Shown: piece by piece, positions 1 to 6,340 of the stretch
Numbering within the stretch: position 1 is the first letter of the stretch
How the letters are laid out: the number at the start of each line of letters is the position of its first letter
Assembly: GCA_030625445.1 (NCBI GenBank)
Contig: DAOUQU010000010.1
Location: forward strand, 1-17,092
DNA: 17,092 nt
Direction of reading: 5' to 3'
Origin: Gammaproteobacteria bacterium
GTDB taxonomy: Bacteria > Pseudomonadota > Gammaproteobacteria > Chromatiales > Chromatiaceae
Notes under the pieces: model-generated
Database searches by the model: none
What the model was told of the DNA's origin: nothing
Seen by the model: only the letters and a program-made list of their open reading frames with translations
Translations under genes and position numbers: made by a program

Positions 1-1049
1 ACCTGGCTGATGCCGGAAAGAATGCCGCGATAGGCATCATTGGAATTTCGTATTACCCTGCGTTTGGCGGCTTCCAGCCCGGAGCGTGCCGCTCGCAATC
101 TGGACCTGGCCTGCCTGGTGCTGTGAGTGACGCGTCCGCCCGTGTAGAGAGGGATATTCAATCGCAGACCGATTCTGGCGTCATCATCATTATTGATAAA
201 AACATCTCTGCGGCCGGAATCATTATAGGTGGAAGCTCCTGCGACCAGGTCAGCCGTGGGGTAGTGGCCGGAACGGATAACCTCGACCTCCTTCTCCGCT
301 ATCCTCACCTCCTCCTGTGCAGCAATCACATCCGGATTGTTCTTCAATGCGGTGCTGGTCCAGTGCTTGATACTGGCCGGTTTTGGACCGATCAGAGGGA
401 TTTTTTGTTTGAGTTTCGCCAGTTTCCCGGGATCCTTGCCGATGATTTCACGCAGCACCTCCCTGTTATTTTGCAGATTATTCTCGGCCAGGATCAGTGC
501 GGAACGCGCTCCATCGTAGCGCGCCTGGGATTCATGCACATCGGTGATTGGAATCAAGCCGACATCATAGCGCTGTGTCGCCTGGTCGAGTTGCTTGAGA
601 ATGGCGCGGGCTTCAGCTTTGCTGAAAGTCACATCATCTTCTGCCGCAAGCACGCCGAAATAGGCTTCTGCGACACGCATGATCAAGGTCTGCTCATCGC
701 CATGATAAAGCGCCTCGGCCTGATCAACAATATGATCCGCCTGCTTGTACCCCATGTAAGCCCCCCTGTCATAAAGAGGCTGTGACAAGTCAACTGCGGC
801 TTCCGTTCTGTTCCAACTGTCCTGCTGCCGACTGGTGATGCCTGTACCCCCACCTGAGACAAAAATTTCCGGCAACAAACCGGAACGAGCGATCGGTTTT
901 GCTTCGCGAGCGGCTTCCAGTGAAGCTTCTGAGCCCAGTATTTGTGCATCATTGGTGCGCGCCAGCTGGTAGATGCTGTTCAAATCACTTGCAAAAAGCG
1001 GTGGGGAGATGACGCACAACAAGAACAAGAGAGAAAAAAAGACTTTCAT
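1..1049 (-). CDS. tolC: TolC-family outer membrane efflux protein (5' part, cut by the left edge)
   Basis: This gene encodes a trimeric outer-membrane channel that connects inner-membrane exporters to the cell surface. The frame is open from an ATG at 1047-1049 to the left edge, about 349 residues, while family members are usually 430-490, so roughly the last quarter is missing. Residues 1-20 form a signal peptide (Lys2, a hydrophobic core, then LFA before Ser21). The TolC hallmark QRYDVGLIPITDVHESQARY lies at about 159-178, and a second-repeat strand NIPLYTGGRV follows later, as expected for the internally duplicated family. No strong Shine-Dalgarno precedes the start. It is divergent from the ABC exporter at 1165, 115 bases away, which suggests but does not prove a shared export role. 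The family is clear; the exact orthology (TolC or a type I secretion-specific homologue) is not. Confidence 0.9.
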   Translation of the reverse strand, partial: MKVFFSLLFLLCVISPPLFASDLNSIYQLARTNDAQILGSEASLEAAREAKPIARSGLLPEIFVSGGGTGITSRQQDSWNRTEAAVDLSQPLYDRGAYMGYKQADHIVDQAEALYHGDEQTLIMRVAEAYFGVLAAEDDVTFSKAEARAILKQLDQATQRYDVGLIPITDVHESQARYDGARSALILAENNLQNNREVLREIIGKDPGKLAKLKQKIPLIGPKPASIKHWTSTALKNNPDVIAAQEEVRIAEKEVEVIRSGHYPTADLVAGASTYNDSGRRDVFINNDDDARIGLRLNIPLYTGGRVTHSTRQARSRLRAARSGLEAAKRRVIRNSNDAYRGILSGISQ

Positions 1050-1164
1050 ATAGAGGATACCGGTATTTTTTTCAGATATAGCTGCGTAGGATAACAAATA
1101 AGCATAGAATCTTCATGATTAAATTCTCCTCTCCCAATATAGAAACGCAATAAAAGAGAACCGC
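1050..1164. other. Divergent intergenic region between tolC and the ABC exporter
   Basis: These 115 AT-rich bases must hold the start signals for both divergent genes. A perfect 10-base palindrome ATACCGGTAT sits at 1057-1066 beside a run of seven T (1066-1072) and could be an operator, although so short a palindrome can arise by chance. A purine-rich AAGAGA at 1154-1159 is the likely ribosome binding site of the ABC gene. I found no convincing -35/-10 pair on either strand. Confidence 0.4.
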
Positions 1165-2961
1165 ATGTCCGTCCAAAACGACGACGTTCAAACCTATAGC
1201 TGGCGCAGGCTCCTGCAGATGGTGAGCAGTCATCGCCGGGAGTTGCTCAATGCCAATATCATAGCGATCATCGGCACATCACTTGCCGTGCCAGTGCCCC
1301 TGCTGATCCCGATCCTGGTCGATGAGGTGCTGCTGGACAAACCCGGCACATCCGTTGCGATCATGGACCAGCTGTTCCCCCAAAGCTGGCATGGCCCCGC
1401 TCTCTATATCCTTGCGGTACTGGCGCTGACACTGATGCTGCGCATTGCCGCCACCCTCTTCAGCGTCTGGCAGACACGTATTTTCACCCGTATCGCAAAA
1501 GATGTGATCTTCCGTATTCGCCGTTCGCTGCTATCGCGGCTCGAACGCATCTCCATGTCGGAGTATGAGAGCCTCGGATCAGGAACGGTCGCATCACACC
1601 TGGTGACAGACCTGCAAACCATCGATGACTTCGTCAGTGTCAGTATCAGTAAATTTTTGGTGGCGGTACTCACGATCATCGGTACAGCTGTCATTCTGCT
1701 GTGGATTCACTGGCAGCTGGCGCTCTTTATTCTGTTGCTGAACCCACTGGTGATCTATGTCACCACCATTTTCGGGCGCAAGGTCAAACAGCTCAAAAAG
1801 CGCGAAAATGCATCCTTCCAGCTGTTCCAGGAGTCCCTGGCGGAGACACTCGATGCAATCCAGCAGATTCGCGCCGCAAACCGAGAACATCACTATATTG
1901 CCAGACTGATCGATATCGCCGCCGACGTGCGCAACTACTCATCCAGCTTTGCATGGCGCAGCGATGCGGCATCGCGTCTCTCATTTGTCATCTTTCTGTT
2001 CGGCTTCGATATATTTCGCGCCCTGAGCATGTTCATGGTGCTCTACTCCGGGCTTTCGATCGGTCAGATGCTGGCCGTGTTCGCCTACCTGTGGTTTATG
2101 ATGGGGCCGGTACAGGAGGTTGTGACGATTCAATATGCCTGGAACAGCGCACATGCTGCACTGACACGCATCAACAGCCTCTTTGATATCAAACTGGAAC
2201 CCGTCTACCCGCATGAGGAGAACCCCTTCACCGACGCTGAGACTGTATCCATCACACTCGAGAATGTCAGCTTTGCTTATGGTGATGGCCCCAGGGTTCT
2301 GAAAGATCTCTCTCTGCATGTTCCCGCAGGGCAGAAAATTGCCCTTGTCGGCGCCAGTGGAGGAGGTAAAACCACCTTCGTGCAGATTCTGCTTGGACTC
2401 TATACTGCTGATACGGGTGAAATACTCTTTGATGGAGTTCCTGTTACCCGCATCGGACTCGATGTTGTGCGTGAGAATGTCGCAACGGTGCTGCAGCACC
2501 CTGCACTGATGAATGAGAGCGTGCGTTCAAACCTGACACTTGGGCGTGAGATCGATGATCAACTGCTGTGGAAAGCACTCGAGATAGCACAGTTGAAGGA
2601 GACCATCGAAATGCTTGACGACGGTCTGGAGACCAAGATAGGCAACAGAGGCGTGCGTCTTTCAGGCGGGCAGCAGCAGCGGCTCGCCATCGCCCGCATG
2701 GTATTAACGGACCCTGCAGTTGTGATCCTCGATGAGGCTACGTCGGCACTGGATACGACCACTGAAAAGCATCTGCATACCGCACTCAATAAATTCTTGC
2801 AGGGAAAGACGACCATTATCGTCGCCCACCGTCTGAGTGCAGTAAAGCATGCCGACCGCGTGCTGGTTTTTGAAGATGGCCGCATCGTCGAAGATGGCGT
2901 ACATAGCCAGTTGATCAGCCAGGACGGGCTCTATAACTCATTGTATGGATCGCAGGGATAG
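1165..2961 (+). CDS. ABC transporter, fused permease and ATPase (type-1 exporter, MsbA/MdlB-like)
   Basis: This 598-residue half-transporter should dimerise in the inner membrane and use ATP hydrolysis to export a substrate that the sequence does not reveal. The N-terminal half (about 25-330) has hydrophobic segments consistent with six membrane helices. The ATPase half has every catalytic element: A-loop Tyr372, Walker A GASGGGKTT at 396-404, Q-loop Gln444, signature LSGGQ at 499-503, Walker B ending ILDE at 521-524, D-loop SALD at 527-530 and H-loop His555. There is no N-terminal C39 peptidase-like domain, which argues against a classical bacteriocin or HlyB-type exporter. AAGAGA lies 5 bases before the ATG. 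Its divergent neighbour is a TolC-family channel, but no membrane-fusion protein is in the window. Lipid, peptide or drug export are all possible. Confidence 0.93.
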   Translation: MSVQNDDVQTYSWRRLLQMVSSHRRELLNANIIAIIGTSLAVPVPLLIPILVDEVLLDKPGTSVAIMDQLFPQSWHGPALYILAVLALTLMLRIAATLFSVWQTRIFTRIAKDVIFRIRRSLLSRLERISMSEYESLGSGTVASHLVTDLQTIDDFVSVSISKFLVAVLTIIGTAVILLWIHWQLALFILLLNPLVIYVTTIFGRKVKQLKKRENASFQLFQESLAETLDAIQQIRAANREHHYIARLIDIAADVRNYSSSFAWRSDAASRLSFVIFLFGFDIFRALSMFMVLYSGLSIGQMLAVFAYLWFMMGPVQEVVTIQYAWNSAHAALTRINSLFDIKLEPVYPHEENPFTDAETVSITLENVSFAYGDGPRVLKDLSLHVPAGQKIALVGASGGGKTTFVQILLGLYTADTGEILFDGVPVTRIGLDVVRENVATVLQHPALMNESVRSNLTLGREIDDQLLWKALEIAQLKETIEMLDDGLETKIGNRGVRLSGGQQQRLAIARMVLTDPAVVILDEATSALDTTTEKHLHTALNKFLQGKTTIIVAHRLSAVKHADRVLVFEDGRIVEDGVHSQLISQDGLYNSLYGSQG

Positions 2962-3043
2962 AACTGAGTACTGAGACGTGAGTAGCGAGGAGTGAGTGAA
3001 AAACCTAAAACCTAAAACTTAAAACCTCCCTAAACTTAAAACA
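2962..3043. repeat. Degenerate short tandem repeats after the ABC gene
   Basis: Immediately after the ABC stop codon come variants of a purine-rich heptamer (ACTGAGT, GTGAGTA, GTGAGTG) over about 2963-2998. These are followed by telomere-like CCTAAAA and CTTAAAA units over about 3003-3041. No reading frame is conserved through them. The composition differs sharply from the flanking genes. They probably arose by slippage or belong to a dispersed intergenic repeat; no function is visible. Confidence 0.6.
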
Positions 3044-3057
3044 CTACCCCTTAACGC

Positions 3058-3083
3058 AAAAAACCGGCAACAGCCGGTTTTTT
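3058..3083. terminator. Bidirectional intrinsic terminator
   Basis: Six A, then CCGGC, a four-base loop AACA, GCCGG and six T form a perfect inverted repeat (3058-3068 with 3073-3083). Each strand reads as a GC-rich stem followed by a U tract. It lies between the convergent ABC gene (plus strand) and rplQ (minus strand, stop at 3105), so it can end transcription of both the exporter and the long ribosomal operon. Confidence 0.9.
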
Positions 3084-3104
3084 GTCGTGTGCGATGTAAG
3101 ATGC

Positions 3105-3509
3105 TTAATCAGCTACTGCTTCATCGAATATCTCATCTTCAACTTCAGGGATGGGACGGTCGACCAGTTCAACCCATGCCATGGGCGCTTTGTCGCCGAC
3201 ACGGTATCCGGCTTTGAGAATACGCATGTAACCGCCATTGCGCTCCTGGTATCTTGGTCCGATTTCAGTGAACAGCTTGGCAACAACAGCATCGTCGCGC
3301 AAGCGGCTGAACGCGAGACGGCGATTTGCAACAGTGTCAACCCCGGCCCTGGTAATCAGAGGTTCGACAACACGACGCAGCTCTTTGGCTTTTGGCAGTG
3401 TAGTTTTGATCAACTCATGTTCAAACAGTGAGCACGCCATATTCTTGAACATGGCTTTACGATGACTGCTGTTTCTGTTGAGTTTGCGACCGGATTTGCG
3501 ATGACGCAT
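3105..3509 (-). CDS. rplQ: 50S ribosomal protein L17
   Basis: L17 is a 23S-binding protein near the exit side of the large subunit. The 134-residue product opens with the family signature MRHRKSGRKLNRNSSHRKAM and continues with the conserved LIKTTLPKAKELRRVVEPLI block and the RNGGYMRILK motif. It is slightly longer than the 127-residue E. coli protein because of an acidic C-terminal tail (EVEDEIFDEAVAD). An AGGA lies 9 bases before the ATG. It is the last gene of the alpha operon, as in E. coli, but a 195-base gap carrying a palindromic repeat separates it from rpoA, so its expression could be partly uncoupled. The bidirectional terminator follows 22 bases after the stop. Confidence 0.98.
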   Translation of the reverse strand: MRHRKSGRKLNRNSSHRKAMFKNMACSLFEHELIKTTLPKAKELRRVVEPLITRAGVDTVANRRLAFSRLRDDAVVAKLFTEIGPRYQERNGGYMRILKAGYRVGDKAPMAWVELVDRPIPEVEDEIFDEAVAD

Positions 3510-3704
3510 GATAATTATTCCTGATATCTATTCTTGTTAACTAGTAATTCTTAAATGACCTAACGTCTCTACAAATGAATCAAACTTAATGACTCTCGCA
3601 AAGACGCCAAGCACGCCAAGTAAAACCCTTTGCGTCTCTGCGCCTTTGCGAGAGACTAATAAATTCTTTATCGCTTGTCAGTGTCAGTCTGTGACTCAGT
3701 CTCG
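3510..3704. other. Enlarged rpoA-rplQ intergenic gap
   Basis: These 195 bases hold the palindromic repeat at 3591-3657, a cluster of short GACTGA/CTGACA direct repeats (minus strand) just after the rpoA stop at about 3676-3702, and an AT-rich leader in front of rplQ. No reading frame with recognisable content is present, and no strong promoter for rplQ is apparent. Confidence 0.6.
3591..3657. repeat. Palindromic intergenic repeat element between rpoA and rplQ
   Basis: Perfect 11-base inverted arms CTCTCGCAAAG (3593-3603) and CTTTGCGAGAG (3644-3654) extend by three more pairs after one mismatch. The interior holds CGCCAAG twice (3605-3611 and 3614-3620) and CTTTGCGTCT at 3628-3637, so a second imperfect hairpin can nest inside. 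It fills the middle of a gap that is normally short in this operon. From memory, similar CTCTCGCAAAGACGC elements are dispersed in many proteobacterial genomes; this cannot be checked here. In the operon mRNA it would form a stable hairpin between two essential genes. Confidence 0.75.
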
Positions 3705-4706
3705 CTAGCCGTTGACGACATCTTCAAGAGCTTCGGGGGGCCAGTTCTCGAGTTTCATTCCGAGAGACAAACCACGCTCGGCAAGTACATCCTTGATTTC
3801 ATTCAGGGATTTTTTGCCAAGGTTTGGCGTCTTCAGCAGTTCGACTTCAGTGCGCTGCACCAGGTCACCGATGAACATGATGTTTTCCGCCTTGAGACAA
3901 TTTGCAGAACGGACAGTCAGTTCAAGATCATCAACCGGGTTCAACAGGGTCGGATCAAATTCCGGCTCATCTTCAACATCCTCCTCGACATCAGGAGCCA
4001 CTGTAACATCAAGCAGAACAAAGGCTGTGAGCTGATCCTGGAGAATTGTTGCTGCCATGCGCACAGCCTCATCAGGATCAATCGTGCCGTCAGTCTCTAT
4101 GTCAATGATCAGCTTGTCCAGATCCGTACGCTGCTCAACGCGTGCTGCCTCGACTGAATAGGCAACACGGCGGACAGGCGAGAAAGTTGCATCGAGTTTA
4201 AGCCATCCAACAAGATTTGAATCTTCATCATCTTCACGGTTGGCGGCCGGTTCATAGCCGCGCCCTTTTCTGACCTTCATGGAGATATCGAGTTCGACAT
4301 CCTTGGTCAGCGTCGCAATGAGATGATCAGGATCGGCAATCTCAACGTCGTGATCGAGTTGAATATCAGCAGCAGTGACATCACAGGGTCCGCTCTTTTT
4401 CAGATGCAGAACAGCTTCCTCACGCTCATGCAGGACAATTGCGAGCTCCTTGAGATTCAGAAGGATATCAAGCGCATCCTCCTGAACACCATCCATACCA
4501 CTGTATTCGTGCAGGACGCCTTCAATCATGACATCAGTCACTGCGCTCCCTTTCATTGAAGAGAGCAGAATACGACGCAGCGCATTACCAAGTGTGTGTC
4601 CAAAACCACGTTCAAATGGCTCTAGTATCACTTTGGTATGCGTATCGCTGATCTTGTCAACGTTAACGATACGTGGTTTTAGAAAATCCGAGATAGATTC
4701 CGTCAT
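3705..4706 (-). CDS. rpoA: DNA-directed RNA polymerase subunit alpha
   Basis: Alpha dimerises to start assembly of RNA polymerase, and its C-terminal domain contacts UP-element DNA and activators. The 333-residue product has the N-terminal assembly domain (about 1-235, with NALRRILLSS at 41-50, the beta-binding region), an acidic linker (about 237-250) and the C-terminal domain (about 252-330). The latter contains LTVRSANCLKAE, whose Arg266 corresponds to the DNA-contacting Arg265 of E. coli, and the helix-hairpin-helix TPNLGKKSLNEI. Length is near the usual 329. The start is 22 bases after rpsD. Its place in the alpha operon links polymerase supply to ribosome production. Nothing is abnormal in the protein. 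Confidence 0.99.
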   Translation of the reverse strand: MTESISDFLKPRIVNVDKISDTHTKVILEPFERGFGHTLGNALRRILLSSMKGSAVTDVMIEGVLHEYSGMDGVQEDALDILLNLKELAIVLHEREEAVLHLKKSGPCDVTAADIQLDHDVEIADPDHLIATLTKDVELDISMKVRKGRGYEPAANREDDEDSNLVGWLKLDATFSPVRRVAYSVEAARVEQRTDLDKLIIDIETDGTIDPDEAVRMAATILQDQLTAFVLLDVTVAPDVEEDVEDEPEFDPTLLNPVDDLELTVRSANCLKAENIMFIGDLVQRTEVELLKTPNLGKKSLNEIKDVLAERGLSLGMKLENWPPEALEDVVNG

Positions 4707-4728
4707 GAATACGCCTCTAAAAGGTGTC

Positions 4729-5349
4729 TTACTTGGAGTAGAGTTCTACGATCAACTGTTCGTTGATGTCAGCCGGCAGGTCTGTGCGTTCGGGGATGCG
4801 CTTGAAAACGCCGCTCATCCCTTTCACGTCAACCTCAACCCAGTCAGGAAATTCGTACTGCTCTGCGATGGCGAGAGAGCTCTGAATTCGGTCCTGTTTG
4901 CGGGATTTTTCCCGAACCGAGACCACGTCTTCGGCGGAAACCTGATAAGAGGCGATATTGACAACCGAGCCATTGACTTCAATTGCCTTGTGGCTCACCA
5001 GCTGACGCGCTTCTGACCGTGTCGAGCCATAGCCCATGCGGTAAACGACATTATCCAGGCGGCGTTCAAGCAGTTGCAACAAGTTATCACCCGTAGCACC
5101 TTTGCTTTTTGCCGCTTTTTTGTAGTAGTTGCGGAACTGCTTCTCCAGTACGCAGTAGATACGGCGAACTTTCTGCTTTTCGCGCAGCTGCACTCCATAG
5201 TCGGAAAGTCTGCGACGGCGATCGCTGGTTTGACCGGGAACCTTCTCCATGTTGCATTTAGAGTCGAGAGCGCGCACGCGGCTCTTGAGTCCCAGGTCAG
5301 TGCCTTCACGACGACTGAGTTTACATTTTGGTCCAATATATCTAGCCAT
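4729..5349 (-). CDS. rpsD: 30S ribosomal protein S4
   Basis: S4 is a primary binder that nucleates assembly of the 16S 5' domain and, in enteric bacteria, represses the alpha operon by binding its leader mRNA. The 206-residue product has the conserved N-terminus MARYIGPKCKLSRREGTDL and an S4 RNA-binding domain at about 95-155 (LERRLDNVVYRMGYG, ARQLVSHKAIEVNG). It ends with the canonical DINEQLIVELYSK. Only Cys9 and Cys32 occur in the N-terminal region, so this is the zinc-free form. It lies 12 bases after rpsK. The predicted S4 target pseudoknot just upstream of rpsM suggests that this protein feeds back on its own operon. Confidence 0.99.
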   Translation of the reverse strand: MARYIGPKCKLSRREGTDLGLKSRVRALDSKCNMEKVPGQTSDRRRRLSDYGVQLREKQKVRRIYCVLEKQFRNYYKKAAKSKGATGDNLLQLLERRLDNVVYRMGYGSTRSEARQLVSHKAIEVNGSVVNIASYQVSAEDVVSVREKSRKQDRIQSSLAIAEQYEFPDWVEVDVKGMSGVFKRIPERTDLPADINEQLIVELYSK

Positions 5350-5361
5350 GTCCGACTCCGT

Positions 5362-5748
5362 TTACACGCGACGCTTTTTAGGTGGGCGACAACCATTATG
5401 TGGTATGGGCGTCACATCAGAAATACTGGTAATTTTAAGGCCGGAATTATTCAGCGCACGAACGGCAGAGTCACGACCGGGACCTGGTCCCTTGATATTG
5501 ACATCGATGCTCTTCATACCGAACTCCTTCGCCATTTGGCCACATTTCTCAGCGGCGACCTGTGCGGCAAAAGGCGTACTCTTGCGTGAGCCACGGAAGC
5601 CTGATCCGCCAGCGGTAGTCCAGCAGAGAGCATTTCCCTGACGGTCGGAGATCATGATGATGGTGTTATTAAAAGATGCATGCACATGGGCAATGCCATC
5701 TGTAACAACCTTTTTGACCTTTTTCTTTGTCTGTGTAGGTTTCGCCAT
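5362..5748 (-). CDS. rpsK: 30S ribosomal protein S11
   Basis: S11 sits on the small-subunit platform beside S18 and S21 and helps form the mRNA exit region. The 128-residue product has the family core HVHASFNNTIIMISDRQGN, then GSGFRGSRKSTPFAAQ, the GPGPGR motif and the C-terminus PIPHNGCRPPKKRRV. Asn118-Gly119 matches the Asn-Gly pair of E. coli S11 known to carry isoaspartate. Length equals the family norm (129 in E. coli). It lies between rpsM (23 bases upstream) and rpsD (12 bases downstream). Confidence 0.99.
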   Translation of the reverse strand: MAKPTQTKKKVKKVVTDGIAHVHASFNNTIIMISDRQGNALCWTTAGGSGFRGSRKSTPFAAQVAAEKCGQMAKEFGMKSIDVNIKGPGPGRDSAVRALNNSGLKITSISDVTPIPHNGCRPPKKRRV

Positions 5749-5771
5749 ATTAATTTAACCTGAATATCGTA

Positions 5772-6128
5772 TCAGCGCTTGATAGGACGACGCGGTCCCT
5801 TGCGGGTGCGCGCATTCGTTTTTGTACGTTGTCCACGCACAGGGAGACCGCGCCGGTGGCGGATGCCACGGTTGCAGCCAAGATCCATCAAGCGTTTGAT
5901 GCTCATGGATATTTCACGACGCAAATCACCTTCGACGTTGTGCTTCGCAACTTCAGTGCGCAGCGCATCGATCTGATCGTCACCAAGCTGCTGAATCATC
6001 TGATCCGGCGCAACGCCTGCAGCTTTGCATATCTCCATTGCCTTGGTACGACCAATGCCGTAAATTGCAGTCAATGAAATGACTGCGTGTTTTCTGTCCG
6101 GTATGTTGACACCAGCAATACGGGCCAT
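5772..6128 (-). CDS. rpsM: 30S ribosomal protein S13
   Basis: S13 lies in the small-subunit head and forms intersubunit bridges with the 50S; its basic tail reaches the P-site tRNA. The 118-residue product begins MARIAGVNIPDRKHAVISLT, contains the helix-two-turn-helix region YGIGRTKAMEICKAAG, and ends with the basic GLPVRGQRTKTNARTRKG block. It is first in the alpha operon. The ATG follows an AGGAG at 6137-6141 with 8 bases between. Codons 2-4 (GCC CGT ATT) can pair with an upstream hairpin strand, the same start-codon pseudoknot used for S4 repression in E. coli. Confidence 0.99.
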   Translation of the reverse strand: MARIAGVNIPDRKHAVISLTAIYGIGRTKAMEICKAAGVAPDQMIQQLGDDQIDALRTEVAKHNVEGDLRREISMSIKRLMDLGCNRGIRHRRGLPVRGQRTKTNARTRKGPRRPIKR

Positions 6129-6193
6129 CAGTTAAGCTCCTGAACTCAGTTATATCCGCGACACGGGGAAAACCCGTAATAATATAGCGGAAT
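6115..6193 (-). promoter_or_regulatory. Alpha-operon leader: predicted S4-binding pseudoknot over the rpsM start
   Basis: On the minus strand, TCCGC (6191-6187) pairs with GCGGA (6159-6155) and encloses a hairpin ACGGG (6177-6173), loop TTTTC, CCCGT (6167-6163). The 5' strand TACGGG (6178-6173) can instead pair with CCCGTA in rpsM codons 2-4 (6124-6119), forming a pseudoknot that traps the ribosome binding site. The E. coli alpha leader, as I recall it, has the same topology: an enclosing stem, an inner ACGGGC strand, and pairing to GCCCGU just inside rpsM. S4 binding there stalls initiation. The assignment rests on base pairing by eye, not on a covariance-model score. Confidence 0.7.
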
Positions 6194-6203
6194 CGTTATG
6201 AAA

Positions 6204-6317
6204 TCAACCCTGACGTTGCTTATGTCGTGGATCCTTACAGATCACACGCACAACGCCTTTGCGTTTTACAATCTTGCAGTTGCGACAAATCTTCTTCACG
6301 GAAGCACGCACTTTCAT
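6204..6317 (-). CDS. rpmJ: 50S ribosomal protein L36
   Basis: L36 is the smallest large-subunit protein and binds near the L11 stalk base and 5S rRNA. The 37-residue frame starts MKVRASVKKICRNCKIV and ends DPRHKQRQG. The zinc ligands Cys11, Cys14, Cys27 and His32 are all present, so this is the zinc-binding form that is replaced under zinc starvation in species with a second copy. It is one residue shorter than the E. coli protein. It is the last gene of the spc group, 23 bases after secY, and is followed by the alpha-operon leader. Confidence 0.98.
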   Translation of the reverse strand: MKVRASVKKICRNCKIVKRKGVVRVICKDPRHKQRQG

Positions 6318-6340
6318 AATAGTTTCTCCAGATATCGATG

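Noticed and set aside
123..785. A 220-codon plus-strand open frame inside the TolC region
   Set aside because: It is antisense to the well-supported TolC-family frame, has no recognisable motifs and lacks a ribosome binding site.
1115..1153. A 12-codon mini-frame (MIKFSSPNIETQ) just before the ABC gene
   Set aside because: There is no Shine-Dalgarno ahead of it and no leader-peptide feature such as repeated codons or a following attenuator; it is likely chance.
1981..2499. A 172-codon minus-strand frame within the ABC gene
   Set aside because: It is a shadow of the ABC coding sequence; all catalytic motifs lie in the plus-strand frame.
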